A DNA stretch of 64,000 nt from Bacteroides faecalis (GCF_003865075.1 NZ_BHWB01000001.1:434001-498000), one strand, 5' to 3'; shown: positions 26,881-37,294, counted from the stretch's first letter. A program made the numbers and translations. Notes: generated from the letters alone by a model not told the origin.

Positions 26881-28757
26881 GATGCCAAGTCTTCTTCTAT
26901 AACTAAGTTGTCTATAATAAAGTTCTGCCGTTCCATTGTATTTTTACCCATATAGAATTCAAGCAACTCTTTTACAGCATCTGTCTTGCGTAATGTTACT
27001 TGTTCCAAACGCATATCTTTGCCAATAAAATGCTTGAACTCGTCCGGTGAAATCTCTCCCAGTCCTTTAAATCGGGTGATTTCCGGATTGGGACTAAGTT
27101 CATTGATAGCATTGATACGTTCTTCTTCACTGTAGCAATAAATTGTTTTCTTTTTATTACGTACGCGGAAAAGCGGTGTTTGCAAAATGTATACGTGCCC
27201 CTTCTTGATGAGATCGGGGAAGAATTGCAGGAAGAAGGTAATCAGCAAAAGGCGAATGTGCATACCGTCCACATCGGCATCGGTTGCCACAATCACTTTG
27301 TTGTAGCGTAATCCTTCTATTCCTTCTTCAATATTTAAAGCTGCCTGAAGCAGGTTGAATTCCTCGTTTTCGTAAACTACCTTTTTAGTTAGCCCGAAGG
27401 AATTTAATGGTTTACCACGGAGGCTGAATACTGCCTGGGTATTGACATCACGACTTTTCGTGATGGAACCACTTGCTGAGTCTCCCTCGGTGATAAAGAT
27501 GCAAGAGTCCTCTTCCAAGCCTTTGCCTTTCGGGTCATTCAGGTGGATACGGCAGTCACGTAATTTGCGATTATGCAGATTGGCTTTTTTGGCACGTTCG
27601 CGTGCTAACTTCGTTACTCCTGCAATGGCTTTACGTTCCTTCTCCGACTCTTGGATTTTTTGGTACATGACGTCCGCAATATCCGAATTTTTATGCAGAT
27701 AGTTGTCTACTTCCTGCTTAATAAAATCACCTATATATTTATTGACTGTTATACCACCGGGTGCCATATTAGTAGAGCCTAACTTGGTCTTAGTCTGACT
27801 TTCGAAAATAGGTTCTTCCACATTTACGGCAATAGCGGCTACCAAACCGTTACGTATGTCCGTATAGTCTAAGTTCTTATTATAAAACTCCTTAATCGTG
27901 CGGGCAATGTGTTCTTTGAAAGCACTCTGGTGTGTGCCTCCTTGAGTGGTATGTTGTCCATTAACAAATGAATAATATTCTTCTCCATACTGTCCGGTAT
28001 GCGTGAAGGCGATTTCTATATCTTCTCCTTTCAAATGGATGATAGGATAGAGTCCCGTAGCTGTCATGTTATCATTCAATAAATCTACCAGACCATTGCG
28101 TGATAAGATGCGATGACCGTTATAGATAATGGCAAGCCCGGTATTGAGATACGTGTAGTTGCGCAACATTGTTTCAATAAACTCTGGTTTGAAACAATAA
28201 TTCACGAACAAAGTGTTGTCCGGTTCAAAGAAAATATAGGTTCCGTTTTCCTCTTCCGTATCTGTTGTCTTGTCTGTCAGTAGTTCTCCTTTGGAGAAAG
28301 TAGCGATACGTACTTTACCGTCTCGATAGCTTCGTACTTCGAACTGCGAACTCAGTGCATTGACAGCTTTCACTCCGACACCATTTAGTCCGACACTTTT
28401 TTTAAATGCTTTACTATCATATTTACCGCCTGTGTTCAACATACTGACAGCTTCTATCAGTTTTCCTTGCGGAATGCCACGACCATAGTCACGAACACTG
28501 AGACGGAGATTCTCTTCAACAGTAATTTCGATCTTCTTTCCTGCTTGCATTTTGAACTCGTCAATACTGTTGTCAATTACCTCTTTCAGAAGGACATAGA
28601 TTCCGTCTTCGGCATGTGCACCATCGCCCAGCCTACCGATATACATACCGGGGCGTGTACGCACGTGTTCCATGTCGCTTAAGTGTCGGATATTGTCGTC
28701 TGTGTACTCTACTGTTGCATTGTTATTGTCTACAGATATCAATTCGTTCTCTTCCAT
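26877..28757 (-). CDS. Type IIA DNA topoisomerase subunit B (ParE/GyrB-like)
   Basis: 626-residue ATPase subunit that relaxes or decatenates DNA with its A partner (not in the window). The GHKL ATPase motifs are [29 protein letters not shown] and [19 protein letters not shown]. The transducer domain is next, then the TOPRIM domain with [13 protein letters not shown] and [15 protein letters not shown], and a C-terminal [12 protein letters not shown]. The length fits ParE of topoisomerase IV better than GyrB, which is longer. The ATG at 28757 is chosen; an upstream ATG at 28802 falls inside an inverted repeat. Confidence 0.88.
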   Translation of the reverse strand: MEENELISVDNNNATVEYTDDNIRHLSDMEHVRTRPGMYIGRLGDGAHAEDGIYVLLKEVIDNSIDEFKMQAGKKIEITVEENLRLSVRDYGRGIPQGKLIEAVSMLNTGGKYDSKAFKKSVGLNGVGVKAVNALSSQFEVRSYRDGKVRIATFSKGELLTDKTTDTEEENGTYIFFEPDNTLFVNYCFKPEFIETMLRNYTYLNTGLAIIYNGHRILSRNGLVDLLNDNMTATGLYPIIHLKGEDIEIAFTHTGQYGEEYYSFVNGQHTTQGGTHQSAFKEHIARTIKEFYNKNLDYTDIRNGLVAAIAVNVEEPIFESQTKTKLGSTNMAPGGITVNKYIGDFIKQEVDNYLHKNSDIADVMYQKIQESEKERKAIAGVTKLARERAKKANLHNRKLRDCRIHLNDPKGKGLEEDSCIFITEGDSASGSITKSRDVNTQAVFSLRGKPLNSFGLTKKVVYENEEFNLLQAALNIEEGIEGLRYNKVIVATDADVDGMHIRLLLITFFLQFFPDLIKKGHVYILQTPLFRVRNKKKTIYCYSEEERINAINELSPNPEITRFKGLGEISPDEFKHFIGKDMRLEQVTLRKTDAVKELLEFYMGKNTMERQNFIIDNLVIEEDLAS

Positions 28758-28778
28758 AATGTTTAAATGAAAAATGGG

Positions 28779-28841
28779 GAATGAAGAATGAAGAATTGCC
28801 ATACGGCATAAAAGCGCAGCCTAATTCTTCATTCTTCATTC
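28779..28841. repeat. 19-bp perfect inverted repeat
   Basis: GAATGAAGAATGAAGAATT (28779-28797) and its exact reverse complement (28823-28841), separated by 25 bp. The right arm ends at the base before the stop codon of the GNAT gene. The arms are internally repetitive (GAATGAA), like the short intergenic repeats scattered in Bacteroides genomes. It could serve as terminator between the GNAT and topoisomerase genes. Confidence 0.7.
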
Positions 28842-29981
28842 TCAATTATTAATTTCCTTGATGAATGCGCGGCGGCGCTTATGTTGCTTAGTTTCAAAGT
28901 AATCCCACTGTGCCTGAACTTTTCCGTTCATTTCCAGTTCGGGGTTGCTTTCCGCAAAGATAAAACCTAATTTTTGATAAACCGGAATTAAATCGGAAAA
29001 TAACAAAGCATTAACACCTTTATTCTGATATTCAGGTTTTACTGCAACAAGTAGCAGATCGAGCATTTTAGCACGACGTTTCATGAATAATGCCTTCAAA
29101 AGATAGAACCATCCGAGAGGCAACAGGCGTCCATGTGATTTCTGCAAAGCTTCGGATAGAGAAGGCATTGAGATACCTACACAAACTAATTGGTCGTCGG
29201 CATCGGTGATCAGCGTAACCATTCGTAAGTCTACGATAGGCAGGTACATTTTCACGTACTGATTGATTTGCCGTTGCGACAACGGTGAATATCCGTAAAG
29301 CGGACTGTAAGCTTCGTTCATCAGTTCGAAGATTTGCTGTCCATACTCTTTGGCTATCTTTCGTGAAGAGGTATATTTCTTGATTTTGAGATTATATTTA
29401 CGTTGGATCAGGTCGGAGATTCGTTTGTGCTTTTCAGGAATAGCATCGGGGATGTATATTTTATACTCTACCCAGTCAGCATCCTTGCCGAATCCCAATT
29501 TTTCCATGTGTTCCGGATAATAGGGGTGGTTATAGATAGTAGCCATGGTGCTAAGCTGGTCAAAACCTTCAATAAGCATTCCTTCTGCATCGAAGTCGGT
29601 GAATCCCAGCGGACCTACGATATGTGTCATTCCCCGTTCTTTTCCCCATTCTTCTACGGTTTTGATCAATGCGGATGAAATTTCAAGATCATCGAGGAAG
29701 TCGATCCACCCGAAACGGACATTCTTGCATCCCCATTTTTCGTTGGCGCGATTATTGATAATAGCGGCTACGCGCCCCACAATTTCATTATCTCTGTACG
29801 CCAGGAAATAATCTGCTTCACAAAATTCGAATGCTGCATTTTTCTTTTTGTTGAATGTGTTGAGCATATCGTCGTAAAGGTCGGGCACAGAATAAGGGTT
29901 TTCTTTGTAAAGTTTGTAATTGAAACGAATGAATTTTTTCAATTCTCTCTTCGTTGAAACTTTCTTAATTGTAATAGCCAT
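28842..29981 (-). CDS. GNAT-fold N-acetyltransferase-like protein
   Basis: 379-residue cytoplasmic protein of a conserved Bacteroidetes family. It starts with ITIKKVSTKRELKKFIRFN, has a GNAT-like beta-strand/acyl-CoA region in EIVGRVAAIINNRANE, the GPLGFTDFDAEGMLIEG loop, and a second acyltransferase-like half (LVAVKPEYQNKGVNALLF) with the usual Q-x-x-G-x-N-like CoA loop. This suggests tandem GNAT domains as in peptidyl or aminoacyl transferases. Substrate unknown. It is transcribed leftward before the topoisomerase gene, with an inverted repeat between them. Confidence 0.7.
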   Translation of the reverse strand: MAITIKKVSTKRELKKFIRFNYKLYKENPYSVPDLYDDMLNTFNKKKNAAFEFCEADYFLAYRDNEIVGRVAAIINNRANEKWGCKNVRFGWIDFLDDLEISSALIKTVEEWGKERGMTHIVGPLGFTDFDAEGMLIEGFDQLSTMATIYNHPYYPEHMEKLGFGKDADWVEYKIYIPDAIPEKHKRISDLIQRKYNLKIKKYTSSRKIAKEYGQQIFELMNEAYSPLYGYSPLSQRQINQYVKMYLPIVDLRMVTLITDADDQLVCVGISMPSLSEALQKSHGRLLPLGWFYLLKALFMKRRAKMLDLLLVAVKPEYQNKGVNALLFSDLIPVYQKLGFIFAESNPELEMNGKVQAQWDYFETKQHKRRRAFIKEINN

Positions 29982-30130
29982 ATCTCGTATTTATGATTGA
30001 GGAAGCAAAGATACGTGATAATCTTTAATATTCATCGTTCAGGGACTCAAAATCCAAAGCGATGGCTTCAATTTGCGGTCCCTGATCTGTTTATGTTACT
30101 GTGATTTACGACAATAAAGCTATTTGTTTG

Positions 30131-31021
30131 TCAGACAATTGTCTTTTTTTTGCAATACATCTCCCGGAATTCGTGAGGTGTCCTACCTTTCTTCTTTTTG
30201 AAAATACGATTGAAGTTTGATATGTTATTATAACCGCATTCAAAGCAAATTTCTGCTACTGTCTTGTTGGAGTCGATCAACATACGGGTAACCATACCGA
30301 TTCGTATGTCAATCAGATATTCTGTAAAACTTCTTCCTGTATGCTGACTGAAGAACCGACTGAAAGCTCCTTCACTCATATTGGCTAGTTCGGCTACTTC
30401 GCGGAGAGTAAGATCGCGCATATAGTTTTTCTTTATGTAGTCGTCTACCAATCGAATACGCCGGCTTAGTACATTGGTGTCTGCATTGGCAAAGCAGGAA
30501 CTGGACAGTGTGCGGGTATCTGTAGCTAAAGACATTTCGTAGAGTAGCGAAAGGAAAGTGATTACTGAATAGAACCCTTTCTCCTCGCATGTCAGGGAAT
30601 TGATTAACGAACGTATCTTCAGTATGGAAGATAAAGAGAAACATAATCCTTTATTCCCGTTTTTGAGCATATTGTTAATACTGGAAAACTGGTCTTTACC
30701 CAATAACTTGTCAGATAACCAGTCACCGGAAAATTGAATGGTTACTTCGCGGATGTTACCCGGAACCAAATGATGGTTACGCCATCCATGTTCCAGATTT
30801 TCATTGGAGATCATTACGAGCTCATAATCTCCGATTTCTTCGATCGAATCACCAACAACTCTTTCTGCTCCTTTTGCATTCTCTATATAGTTAATTTCAA
30901 ACTCCTTATGTGTGTGAATCGGATAATTAAAATCCGCTTTCTTTCTCTCTATCACATAAAGGCAATCACTCTCGGAGAGAGGTGTGATTTCATGTAATAC
31001 AGTGTTTTTAGGTGTTGTCAT
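30131..31021 (-). CDS. AraC-family regulator, probable mannan-locus regulator
   Basis: 296-residue regulator with a cupin-type N-terminus (FNYPIHTHKEFEINYIENAK, histidines in the sensor pocket; HGWRNHHLVPG) and a C-terminal AraC DNA-binding domain (LREVAELANMSEGAFSRFFS and VAEICFECGYNNISNFNRIF, ending KKKGRTPHEFREMY). It lies just behind the terminator that closes the large glycan-utilisation operon and on the same strand. It is the only regulator near the locus, so I infer that it controls it. No hybrid two-component sensor or ECF sigma/anti-sigma pair is present in the window. Confidence 0.85.
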   Translation of the reverse strand: MTTPKNTVLHEITPLSESDCLYVIERKKADFNYPIHTHKEFEINYIENAKGAERVVGDSIEEIGDYELVMISNENLEHGWRNHHLVPGNIREVTIQFSGDWLSDKLLGKDQFSSINNMLKNGNKGLCFSLSSILKIRSLINSLTCEEKGFYSVITFLSLLYEMSLATDTRTLSSSCFANADTNVLSRRIRLVDDYIKKNYMRDLTLREVAELANMSEGAFSRFFSQHTGRSFTEYLIDIRIGMVTRMLIDSNKTVAEICFECGYNNISNFNRIFKKKKGRTPHEFREMYCKKKTIV

Positions 31022-31096
31022 AGTTTGCTATTTTATTTAATGCCTAAAAATAAGATTTTAATTTTAGCTTCACAACAAAAATATAGGGGAAAATGC

Positions 31097-31151
31097 AGCA
31101 GAGTGGTATAAAAACAGTTTCGAAGGCTCCTGTTTTCTATACCACTCTGCT
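31097..31151 (-). terminator. Long hairpin closing the mannan operon
   Basis: The 14-bp outer stem ends with GCAGAGTGGTATA (31098-31110) pairing with TATACCACTCTGC (31138-31150), plus one A-T pair outside. A 7-bp inner stem AAAACAG / CTGTTTT follows after a one-base bulge. It is located 19 bp after the GH5 stop codon. Such a stable structure probably ends the ~14-kb leftward operon. Confidence 0.75.
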
Positions 31152-31169
31152 ATGGTTACCCCGGCTATT

Positions 31170-32450
31170 TTATTTTTTCAATAATTGGGTGTACTTCTTA
31201 ATGATTTTTATCGTCGATTCGTCTTGGGAGAAGACAGAGTTAAGCCCTTGTTCTTCTTGTGCCGGATCTCCTGTATAGTCATCACCGGATTTCCAGAATA
31301 CATGTTCTGCTACAGGTTTAGCAAAACCTCCCCAACTCCAGAAGTTACATCCGGCAAAGCGCCCGTTGTTTTCCATATTCTCGTGGATGTAGGCGAATAC
31401 TGCTTTATAATAACCGTCACGACTCTTTGTAGGACTACCCGGTACGAAACTTAATCCGTCACGAGGAAATCCGAACTCTTCCAGTACAATCGGCTTATTG
31501 TATTTTTGGGCGATGGTAGTATGCTCGTCGATATATGCTTTCGTATTTGTGATTGCTGTCTGTAAATTTGTTTCGAGAGTCTCTTCGTTCACCCATCCCC
31601 AGTTTTTGGGCCAGATATGAATAGTCATGTAGTCTATGTTAGGGTCCGAATGAATCGTTTCATATAAATTCAAATCTCCTTCACATCCGGCTTTTCCTTC
31701 ACTGCCGGTAGATACCAGGTGATTTTTGTCCAATGATTTGATTTGTGCGGCAATATCTGACATCCATTTGGCAAATGCTTCCTTGTTGGCATCGCTGAAA
31801 GCCCGGGGCTCGTTACCGATCTGCCAGGACATAATAGTGGGATCGTCCGTATATTTATGTCCTGTATAACGGTTGGTACGTGTCAGTATATCATTTACAT
31901 AGCTTGAAAACAAGGCTTGTGCTTTCTTATTTTGAGCATATTGTTGTACATAAGTGGTGAAAGTATTCCATCCATCGATAGAAGGGATAGGGGCTTTTCC
32001 TGCGTCTGCCCATTCCAGGTATTGAGAATAACCTCCGGACCATTCCCATGAGTTATTTAAATAAAGTACGGCATACATTTGTCGTTTCGCCATCTCTTTC
32101 AGAAGAAAATCCAGACCGTCGAGTATTTCGTCATTATAAACTCCCGGCTCTTTCTGTAAGGTGGGTTGAATGCGTGAGGGGATACCATCTGCTCCGTCAC
32201 CGCCTACTAGTATACGGAGGTTGTTGATACCATTCTCTTTCATGAAATCCAGTTCGCGTATCAGGCGCTCTCTGTCGCCGCCTTCTCCTTGCGAACCCAA
32301 TATTGCGCCATACCAGAAGTTTGTTCCGACGTAACTGTAAGGTTTATCTCCGATGTAGAAATTGCCGTCCTTAACAGATACAAAAGGCTGATCGCTGTGG
32401 CAGGAGCAGATGATGAAAAATAAACAGATGAGGCTTATAACTTTTTTCAT
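31170..32450 (-). CDS. GH5 (subfamily 7-like) endo-beta-mannanase lipoprotein
   Basis: 426-residue retaining glycosidase with lipobox FFIICSCHSD. The GH5 barrel has the acid/base Glu in TIMSWQIGNEPRAFSD and the nucleophile Glu in KPIVLEEFGFPRDG. Other fits are the LYLNNSWEWSGGYSQYLEW loop and HIWPKNWGW, both typical of mannan-active GH5_7. It should cleave beta-1,4-mannan chains or oligosaccharides. It is the last gene of the operon, 9 bp after the GH28-like gene, followed by a strong hairpin. Confidence 0.87.
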   Translation of the reverse strand: MKKVISLICLFFIICSCHSDQPFVSVKDGNFYIGDKPYSYVGTNFWYGAILGSQGEGGDRERLIRELDFMKENGINNLRILVGGDGADGIPSRIQPTLQKEPGVYNDEILDGLDFLLKEMAKRQMYAVLYLNNSWEWSGGYSQYLEWADAGKAPIPSIDGWNTFTTYVQQYAQNKKAQALFSSYVNDILTRTNRYTGHKYTDDPTIMSWQIGNEPRAFSDANKEAFAKWMSDIAAQIKSLDKNHLVSTGSEGKAGCEGDLNLYETIHSDPNIDYMTIHIWPKNWGWVNEETLETNLQTAITNTKAYIDEHTTIAQKYNKPIVLEEFGFPRDGLSFVPGSPTKSRDGYYKAVFAYIHENMENNGRFAGCNFWSWGGFAKPVAEHVFWKSGDDYTGDPAQEEQGLNSVFSQDESTIKIIKKYTQLLKK

Positions 32451-32459
32451 TATATTTTA

Positions 32460-33989
32460 TTACTTGTTGATATGATTCTCTAGGTTGGTACATCCTTTTG
32501 CTATCACTAATGGAGCGGAAGGATTAGCCGGAGAAGGAGAGGCCGTAACGCGGTCGATGGAAAGGGTATTCACATCAATTGCTTCCACCGGTGCGGTGAA
32601 ATAAGGTTGCGTGATATTATCTCCCCATGACATGGTACCGTTGCTGAGGCGGATGTTCTTTGCATTCTCTACGTAGAAGATCGGAGTATTGGAAGCGTAG
32701 AACTCTTTCTCAGGGACACTTGTCGGTCGTAAGTCGATATTACCTCCACCAATCTGGTCCAGTTGACTTTGTTTCAACTGGAAATCGAAATTAGTAAAGT
32801 CAATGTTCTCTACCGTACATTCCGGAGCTGCATAGATATAAACGGAGTTTTCCGAGTTACAGGTTATATTGCTGAAATGAACGTTGCGGATCGCTCCGGG
32901 AATCGTATCACGTCCGCGGATGGCTGAGATTTTGATAGGTTCTCCATTACCCCACCAGTCACCTGTATGCAAACGGGTTTCAATGTTCAGGTTGGTAAAG
33001 TTGATGTTCTCAATACCTGCATAATCGCGGATATTAATATTGATACCACAGTTGGAATCGAAAATGGTAATATTACTGAAATTGTAATTGGACATTACGT
33101 TCTGGTCCCAACCTCCGATACGAATCGCGCTTGATCTGGAACGTAAGATACAATTGGAGATGTTGATGTTTTTAGAGGGACGTGTGATACGTTGGAAACC
33201 CGGATCACCGAAGTGCCAATCATAACCGGCCAATACAATTGCATCGTCTCCACAAGAGAAATAACAATCGGATACATTGACGTTGCTGCATGAGATAATA
33301 TCCAATCCGTCACTGTTCGGAATGACAAGGTTATTGTCTATTTTCAGGTTGCGAACGGTGATGCGGTCACAATGTACGATGACAAAACACCAGTAAGGTG
33401 AGTCAATACAAGTAAAGTCACTCAACTCTACATTGGTACAGTTGCTAAATACAATCATCTGATGGAAACGGTCTTTGGGATATAAAGGTCCGTCACCGAT
33501 TCCACTATTGACTTTACGTAGATTCTTTCCCTGACGTACATAGTCCAATACACTGCCCGAAATAACTTTGGCACTGTCCGGATACATAAATTTCATTCCT
33601 TGTCCAAAGATTGTTCCTTTGCCTGTGATGGATACATTGTCTGCTTTTTCTGTGTAAAAAACTCCTGCAAGTTCTGTGTTGTGACGTTGATATTGGGTTA
33701 AGTCGGTAGTAGCAATCAGGCGTGCACCGGTTTCAAAACGGAACTCGATGTTGGAATGTAGGTTTAAAGTGCCTACCAGATAATCGCCTTTAGGGAGAAG
33801 AACGACTCCTCCGCCTGCTTTGGAACAGTCGTCGATAGCCGACTGGATAGGTGCTGTGGTCAATGTCTGACCATCGCTTTTTGCTCCATAATCCAGTACA
33901 TTGAATTCACTTTTCGTACTTGAACTGCATCCCATAAACATCAGTAATGAGAGCATTGTTAGAATATGAGTAAGTTGAATATTTTTCAT
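32460..33989 (-). CDS. GH28-like right-handed beta-helix lipoprotein, non-canonical active site
   Basis: 509-residue lipoprotein (lipobox LMFMGCSSS). The pectate-lyase-superfamily start FNVLDYGAKSDG is followed by the parallel beta-helix. The three catalytic aspartates of polygalacturonases are present (IPNSDGLDIIS, YFSCGDDAIVLAG). The conserved GHG histidine position reads SRSSAIRIGG and the RIK motif reads CGININ, so the Arg/Lys pair that binds galacturonate is missing. It is strongly similar along its length to the GH28-like protein at 45343. Its position inside a mannan operon (18 bp from GH97, 9 bp from GH5) points to a neutral-sugar substrate (inference); polygalacturonase is the formal family name only. 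Confidence 0.75.
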   Translation of the reverse strand: MKNIQLTHILTMLSLLMFMGCSSSTKSEFNVLDYGAKSDGQTLTTAPIQSAIDDCSKAGGGVVLLPKGDYLVGTLNLHSNIEFRFETGARLIATTDLTQYQRHNTELAGVFYTEKADNVSITGKGTIFGQGMKFMYPDSAKVISGSVLDYVRQGKNLRKVNSGIGDGPLYPKDRFHQMIVFSNCTNVELSDFTCIDSPYWCFVIVHCDRITVRNLKIDNNLVIPNSDGLDIISCSNVNVSDCYFSCGDDAIVLAGYDWHFGDPGFQRITRPSKNINISNCILRSRSSAIRIGGWDQNVMSNYNFSNITIFDSNCGININIRDYAGIENINFTNLNIETRLHTGDWWGNGEPIKISAIRGRDTIPGAIRNVHFSNITCNSENSVYIYAAPECTVENIDFTNFDFQLKQSQLDQIGGGNIDLRPTSVPEKEFYASNTPIFYVENAKNIRLSNGTMSWGDNITQPYFTAPVEAIDVNTLSIDRVTASPSPANPSAPLVIAKGCTNLENHINK

Positions 33990-34007
33990 GGGTTGTTTTT
34001 TATTGTT

Positions 34008-35987
34008 TTATTTTTCGGGGTAAATATGAATAGCAGCACCTCCACTGTTGGCCAGTTGAAGTTCAATAGTGCTCTTCTTATCTATTTTCATAGTCCGTTT
34101 TACCAGATTATTGGGGTTGCTGTCTGTATCGTTTGCATCGCTATAGATTTCGGCTATGTAATTTCCATCGCTGAGGAAGTCGGTTTTGAAAGAAACCGAA
34201 CGTTCTTTGCTATTGTTGATGGCTCCCACATACCAGTCGCTTCCGTGTCTGCGTGCTACAGTAACGTATTCCATTACAGAGGCCGATGGTACTATTGTCT
34301 CATCCCAAGTAGTAGGCACTTTCTGTATAAATTCAAATCCCGGTTGTCCTTCATAAGCCATTGGTGAGTCGCAGACCATACCCAAGTAACATTCCAATAC
34401 TACATACATACCTAGCATATGGCAACGTGTGCTAGTCACCAAAGGATTGGTGTATTGAATGCGGAACTTATCTTTTGGTACAGCATGAAATCCTCCCAAG
34501 TGATAATCTGTAACACCCGCTAATAGACGGGTAAATGGAATGGCAATATCCAAATCCGCTCCCATGTCCTTTGACCATTTGTAACATTCATAATTGCGAG
34601 TACCTTCACGTGCAAATTCGTTCGGATAGGTGCGGTTCAAACCGGAAGGTTTGCTGGAACCATGGAACTGAACGAATATTTTGTGTTCGGCAGCTTTTTT
34701 CAATATATCTTCCTGAATACAGATCATTTCCTGATCATCACGATCCATGAAATCTACCATCATACCTCTGACACCCCATTTTTCAAATTGAGTCAGTGCC
34801 TCTTCCAGTCTGTTGTAGAGTGGTTTCCAGTTTACCCACATATGTAGCCCTACTCCTTTGCTTGCTGCGTACTTGGCGATAGTATCCATATCCAGTGATT
34901 TCACAGGTTTCATAACATTGGCCGTTTCGCTTGGAAACTCAAAACTCATGTTTTCATCTTCATACCAGGGTTGTTCTGCATAACCGTAGATAGAATGAAA
35001 GTCCAGTCCGGCACGTGCAACGAAATCAATGTAGTATTGATTGGTATAGAAGTTATTTCCGGGTAAGAAGAAACTATCCGGAACTACGTTTCCATTCCAC
35101 CAAGAGAAAGTTGTCTTTCCGGGTTTAATCCAGGAAGTGTCTTTGATGGCGCATGGATCGTTCAGATTGGTCAGTATATTAGAAGAAATGAGTGCTCCTA
35201 CTTCCTTACCGATCATCATGACACGCCATGGAGACTGATGAGGAAGTTCTGCCTTTACTTTGATCTGTTGCTGACCGGGTAATGGAGATAATTTTCCACG
35301 TAGTGAACCTTGTTCATTCATCAGATACATACCGGCATAGTTGCGGATAGCAGCTTCGGTAATAGCCATATATACATCCTCATAATGATATAAAGTCGGC
35401 ATCTCCATTAACTGATTGGCGGGGATATCCGAATATTTCATTTGAGAATAGAATCCTTCGTGAGAAGTAGTGTATGATTTCAGGAACATGGTCAGTACAT
35501 CCGGATTGTTGGCTAAATCGAAAGTGGTCAGCTCGTCATACATGATATAAGATGCCCATTGATCCTGTTTGGGAAATACATAACGGAACGCTGCTCCATC
35601 GTTGAATACGCGAACTACTACGTTCACTTGGCGGTTAGGAGCTTTCGTTTCTTTCAATGGAATGACAGCTTCCTGAAACGCATCTTCCACATGAGAACTT
35701 TTTCCAGCGATGAGATCATATTTCTCTATGCCGGAACGTTGGGTGGTTCGTCCTAAAGTTACGTTCTCTCCAAATGTTCCGTTATCAAATTCGAAACCAA
35801 GTGCTCCGTCTTTTACTAATTGGGTGTTTTTGTAGTATACGCTATAAGAGGGGAGTGCATTCTTATTGACTTGCACCGTAAAGCGGATGTTGCCATCCGG
35901 TGACTTGACAGTGATACTCTTTTGTGCTTGGATTGATCCGTAAGTGCAAAGTAAAAGAGTGAATAGGAATATAATCTTTTTCATCAT
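34008..35987 (-). CDS. GH97-family glycosidase, probable alpha-galactosidase
   Basis: 659-residue secreted enzyme (signal peptide MKKIIFLFTLLLCTYGSIQA). The N-terminal beta-sandwich (SITVKSPDGNIRFTVQV) is followed by the (beta/alpha)8 catalytic domain (WYEDENMSFEFP, GVGLHMWVNWKPLYN, VRGMMVDFMDRDDQEM) and a C-terminal greek-key domain. The aspartate in VDFMDRD corresponds to the nucleophile of retaining GH97 alpha-galactosidases; inverting alpha-glucosidases of the family have a different arrangement. Galactose removal from galactomannan fits the neighbouring GH26, GH5 and GH130 genes. The fourth enzyme gene downstream of susCD. Confidence 0.85.
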   Translation of the reverse strand: MMKKIIFLFTLLLCTYGSIQAQKSITVKSPDGNIRFTVQVNKNALPSYSVYYKNTQLVKDGALGFEFDNGTFGENVTLGRTTQRSGIEKYDLIAGKSSHVEDAFQEAVIPLKETKAPNRQVNVVVRVFNDGAAFRYVFPKQDQWASYIMYDELTTFDLANNPDVLTMFLKSYTTSHEGFYSQMKYSDIPANQLMEMPTLYHYEDVYMAITEAAIRNYAGMYLMNEQGSLRGKLSPLPGQQQIKVKAELPHQSPWRVMMIGKEVGALISSNILTNLNDPCAIKDTSWIKPGKTTFSWWNGNVVPDSFFLPGNNFYTNQYYIDFVARAGLDFHSIYGYAEQPWYEDENMSFEFPSETANVMKPVKSLDMDTIAKYAASKGVGLHMWVNWKPLYNRLEEALTQFEKWGVRGMMVDFMDRDDQEMICIQEDILKKAAEHKIFVQFHGSSKPSGLNRTYPNEFAREGTRNYECYKWSKDMGADLDIAIPFTRLLAGVTDYHLGGFHAVPKDKFRIQYTNPLVTSTRCHMLGMYVVLECYLGMVCDSPMAYEGQPGFEFIQKVPTTWDETIVPSASVMEYVTVARRHGSDWYVGAINNSKERSVSFKTDFLSDGNYIAEIYSDANDTDSNPNNLVKRTMKIDKKSTIELQLANSGGAAIHIYPEK

Positions 35988-36110
35988 AATAGTATTTCGT
36001 TGTTTAACTCGTCTTTTGCAAGTATTCCGTAACTTACATTGGTGCAGGCAGAAACCTGTTTTTGTCTGGCTTACTGGATATATAGGCTCAGCGTCGTGTA
36101 TCTATATATT

Positions 36111-36142
36111 CAGCGTGGTGGGCATATATATCCACCACGCTG
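36111..36142 (-). other. Intercistronic hairpin between GH26 and GH97 genes
   Basis: CAGCGTGGTGG (36111-36121) pairs fully with CCACCACGCTG (36132-36142), flanked by TA-rich repeats that can extend the stem. No U-tract follows. It lies in the 188-bp gap inside the operon, so it may process or stabilise the mRNA and separate expression levels. Confidence 0.55.
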
Positions 36143-36175
36143 GGTATATATATCTAGGAAACGTATTCCTAAAGG

Positions 36176-37294
36176 CTAGTTGTTTATATCCTGATTCATC
36201 AAGAAACGTGGTTGAGAAACCATCTTTTTAAAATCTTCTGCCGACTCATGTCCTTTGTAAGGCAAGTAGAAGTGTCCCGGTTTATCAGGTTCCCAAGCAT
36301 TGCGCCAGAATAATATCCATGAGATTTTATACGGTTCTAATAATGGAGCAATGACTTTCGTAAAATAATCAGCCTGTTTGATTCCTTCCCATCCGGTTTC
36401 GGATACTGTAGGGATTTTGCCCGCTTTTGCTGCATATTTTGTCACAATATCCATATTGTGCTTCATGTCTCGGCAGTAGTTTTGAATAGCTGCTTCATCA
36501 TCACCGAATTGATAAATGTCGAAACCGACAATATCTACGTATTCATCTCCCGGATAACGCTCTAAATAAGCTGCTTCATCCGTACAACTGGAAGGAGAAT
36601 AGGCAAAAAGAAGGTGATTTACGCCGGCTTTACGGAAGTGGTCTACTGTCATACGCCACATGGCAATATAATCTTCGGGGGTACTCTGTTCAGCTCCCCA
36701 CCAGAACCAGGAACTGTTGTGCTCATGATATAAGCGGAAAACTACTGGAATGTATTCCCCATTTTTATCTTTCAGAGTGTTGAAGAATGCAGCCAGTCGG
36801 TCGAGCCACTGGATGAATTCATCGTGTTTAGGTTGTCCCGGAAGAACGGAATGAACAACGTCATTACCTTTGCAATCCCATGTGGAACCGCCTGTGATAA
36901 TGTTGTCACCGTGCCAACTCATCGTGTTGATACCACCGCGTGCATCCGTTTCAATAATGCCTTCACGCATTTTGTCAAAGTATACAGAATCCAGACTTCT
37001 GTCTGCTCCCAGTTCCAAATGCCCAATTTCCCATCCGGTTACAGCCGGATAATCGCCTGTAACTTCTTTCACGTCTGAGGCTCCGGGATTATAGTTTTGA
37101 TGTCCGTAAGCCAGATCATCCTGATGTCCCATCATAACACCTTTATCCATTAGTTGGAACAGGCGGTTGTATAGAGAAACGGCACGTTCCGTTGCTTGAG
37201 GATCGGAAGGCTTTTTATTACTTTCCTGTGTCCCGTCACAACTTATGTTCATAAATGCCGAACATATCATAATTAATACAATCGATTTTTTCAT
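36176..37294 (-). CDS. GH26 endo-beta-1,4-mannanase lipoprotein
   Basis: 372-residue lipoprotein (lipobox FMNISCDGT). GH26 features: GVMMGHQDDLAYGHQNY near the start, WEIGHLELG, the acid/base Glu in VVFRLYHEHNSSWFWWG and the nucleophile Glu in KIPTVSETGWEG, plus ILFWRNAWEPDKPGHFYLPY. It hydrolyses beta-mannan or mannooligosaccharides, often releasing mannobiose. Its start overlaps the stop of GH130 (shared base 37294), so the two are translationally coupled. This mirrors the mannanase/phosphorylase pair described for B. fragilis mannan catabolism. Confidence 0.93.
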   Translation of the reverse strand: MKKSIVLIMICSAFMNISCDGTQESNKKPSDPQATERAVSLYNRLFQLMDKGVMMGHQDDLAYGHQNYNPGASDVKEVTGDYPAVTGWEIGHLELGADRSLDSVYFDKMREGIIETDARGGINTMSWHGDNIITGGSTWDCKGNDVVHSVLPGQPKHDEFIQWLDRLAAFFNTLKDKNGEYIPVVFRLYHEHNSSWFWWGAEQSTPEDYIAMWRMTVDHFRKAGVNHLLFAYSPSSCTDEAAYLERYPGDEYVDIVGFDIYQFGDDEAAIQNYCRDMKHNMDIVTKYAAKAGKIPTVSETGWEGIKQADYFTKVIAPLLEPYKISWILFWRNAWEPDKPGHFYLPYKGHESAEDFKKMVSQPRFLMNQDINN

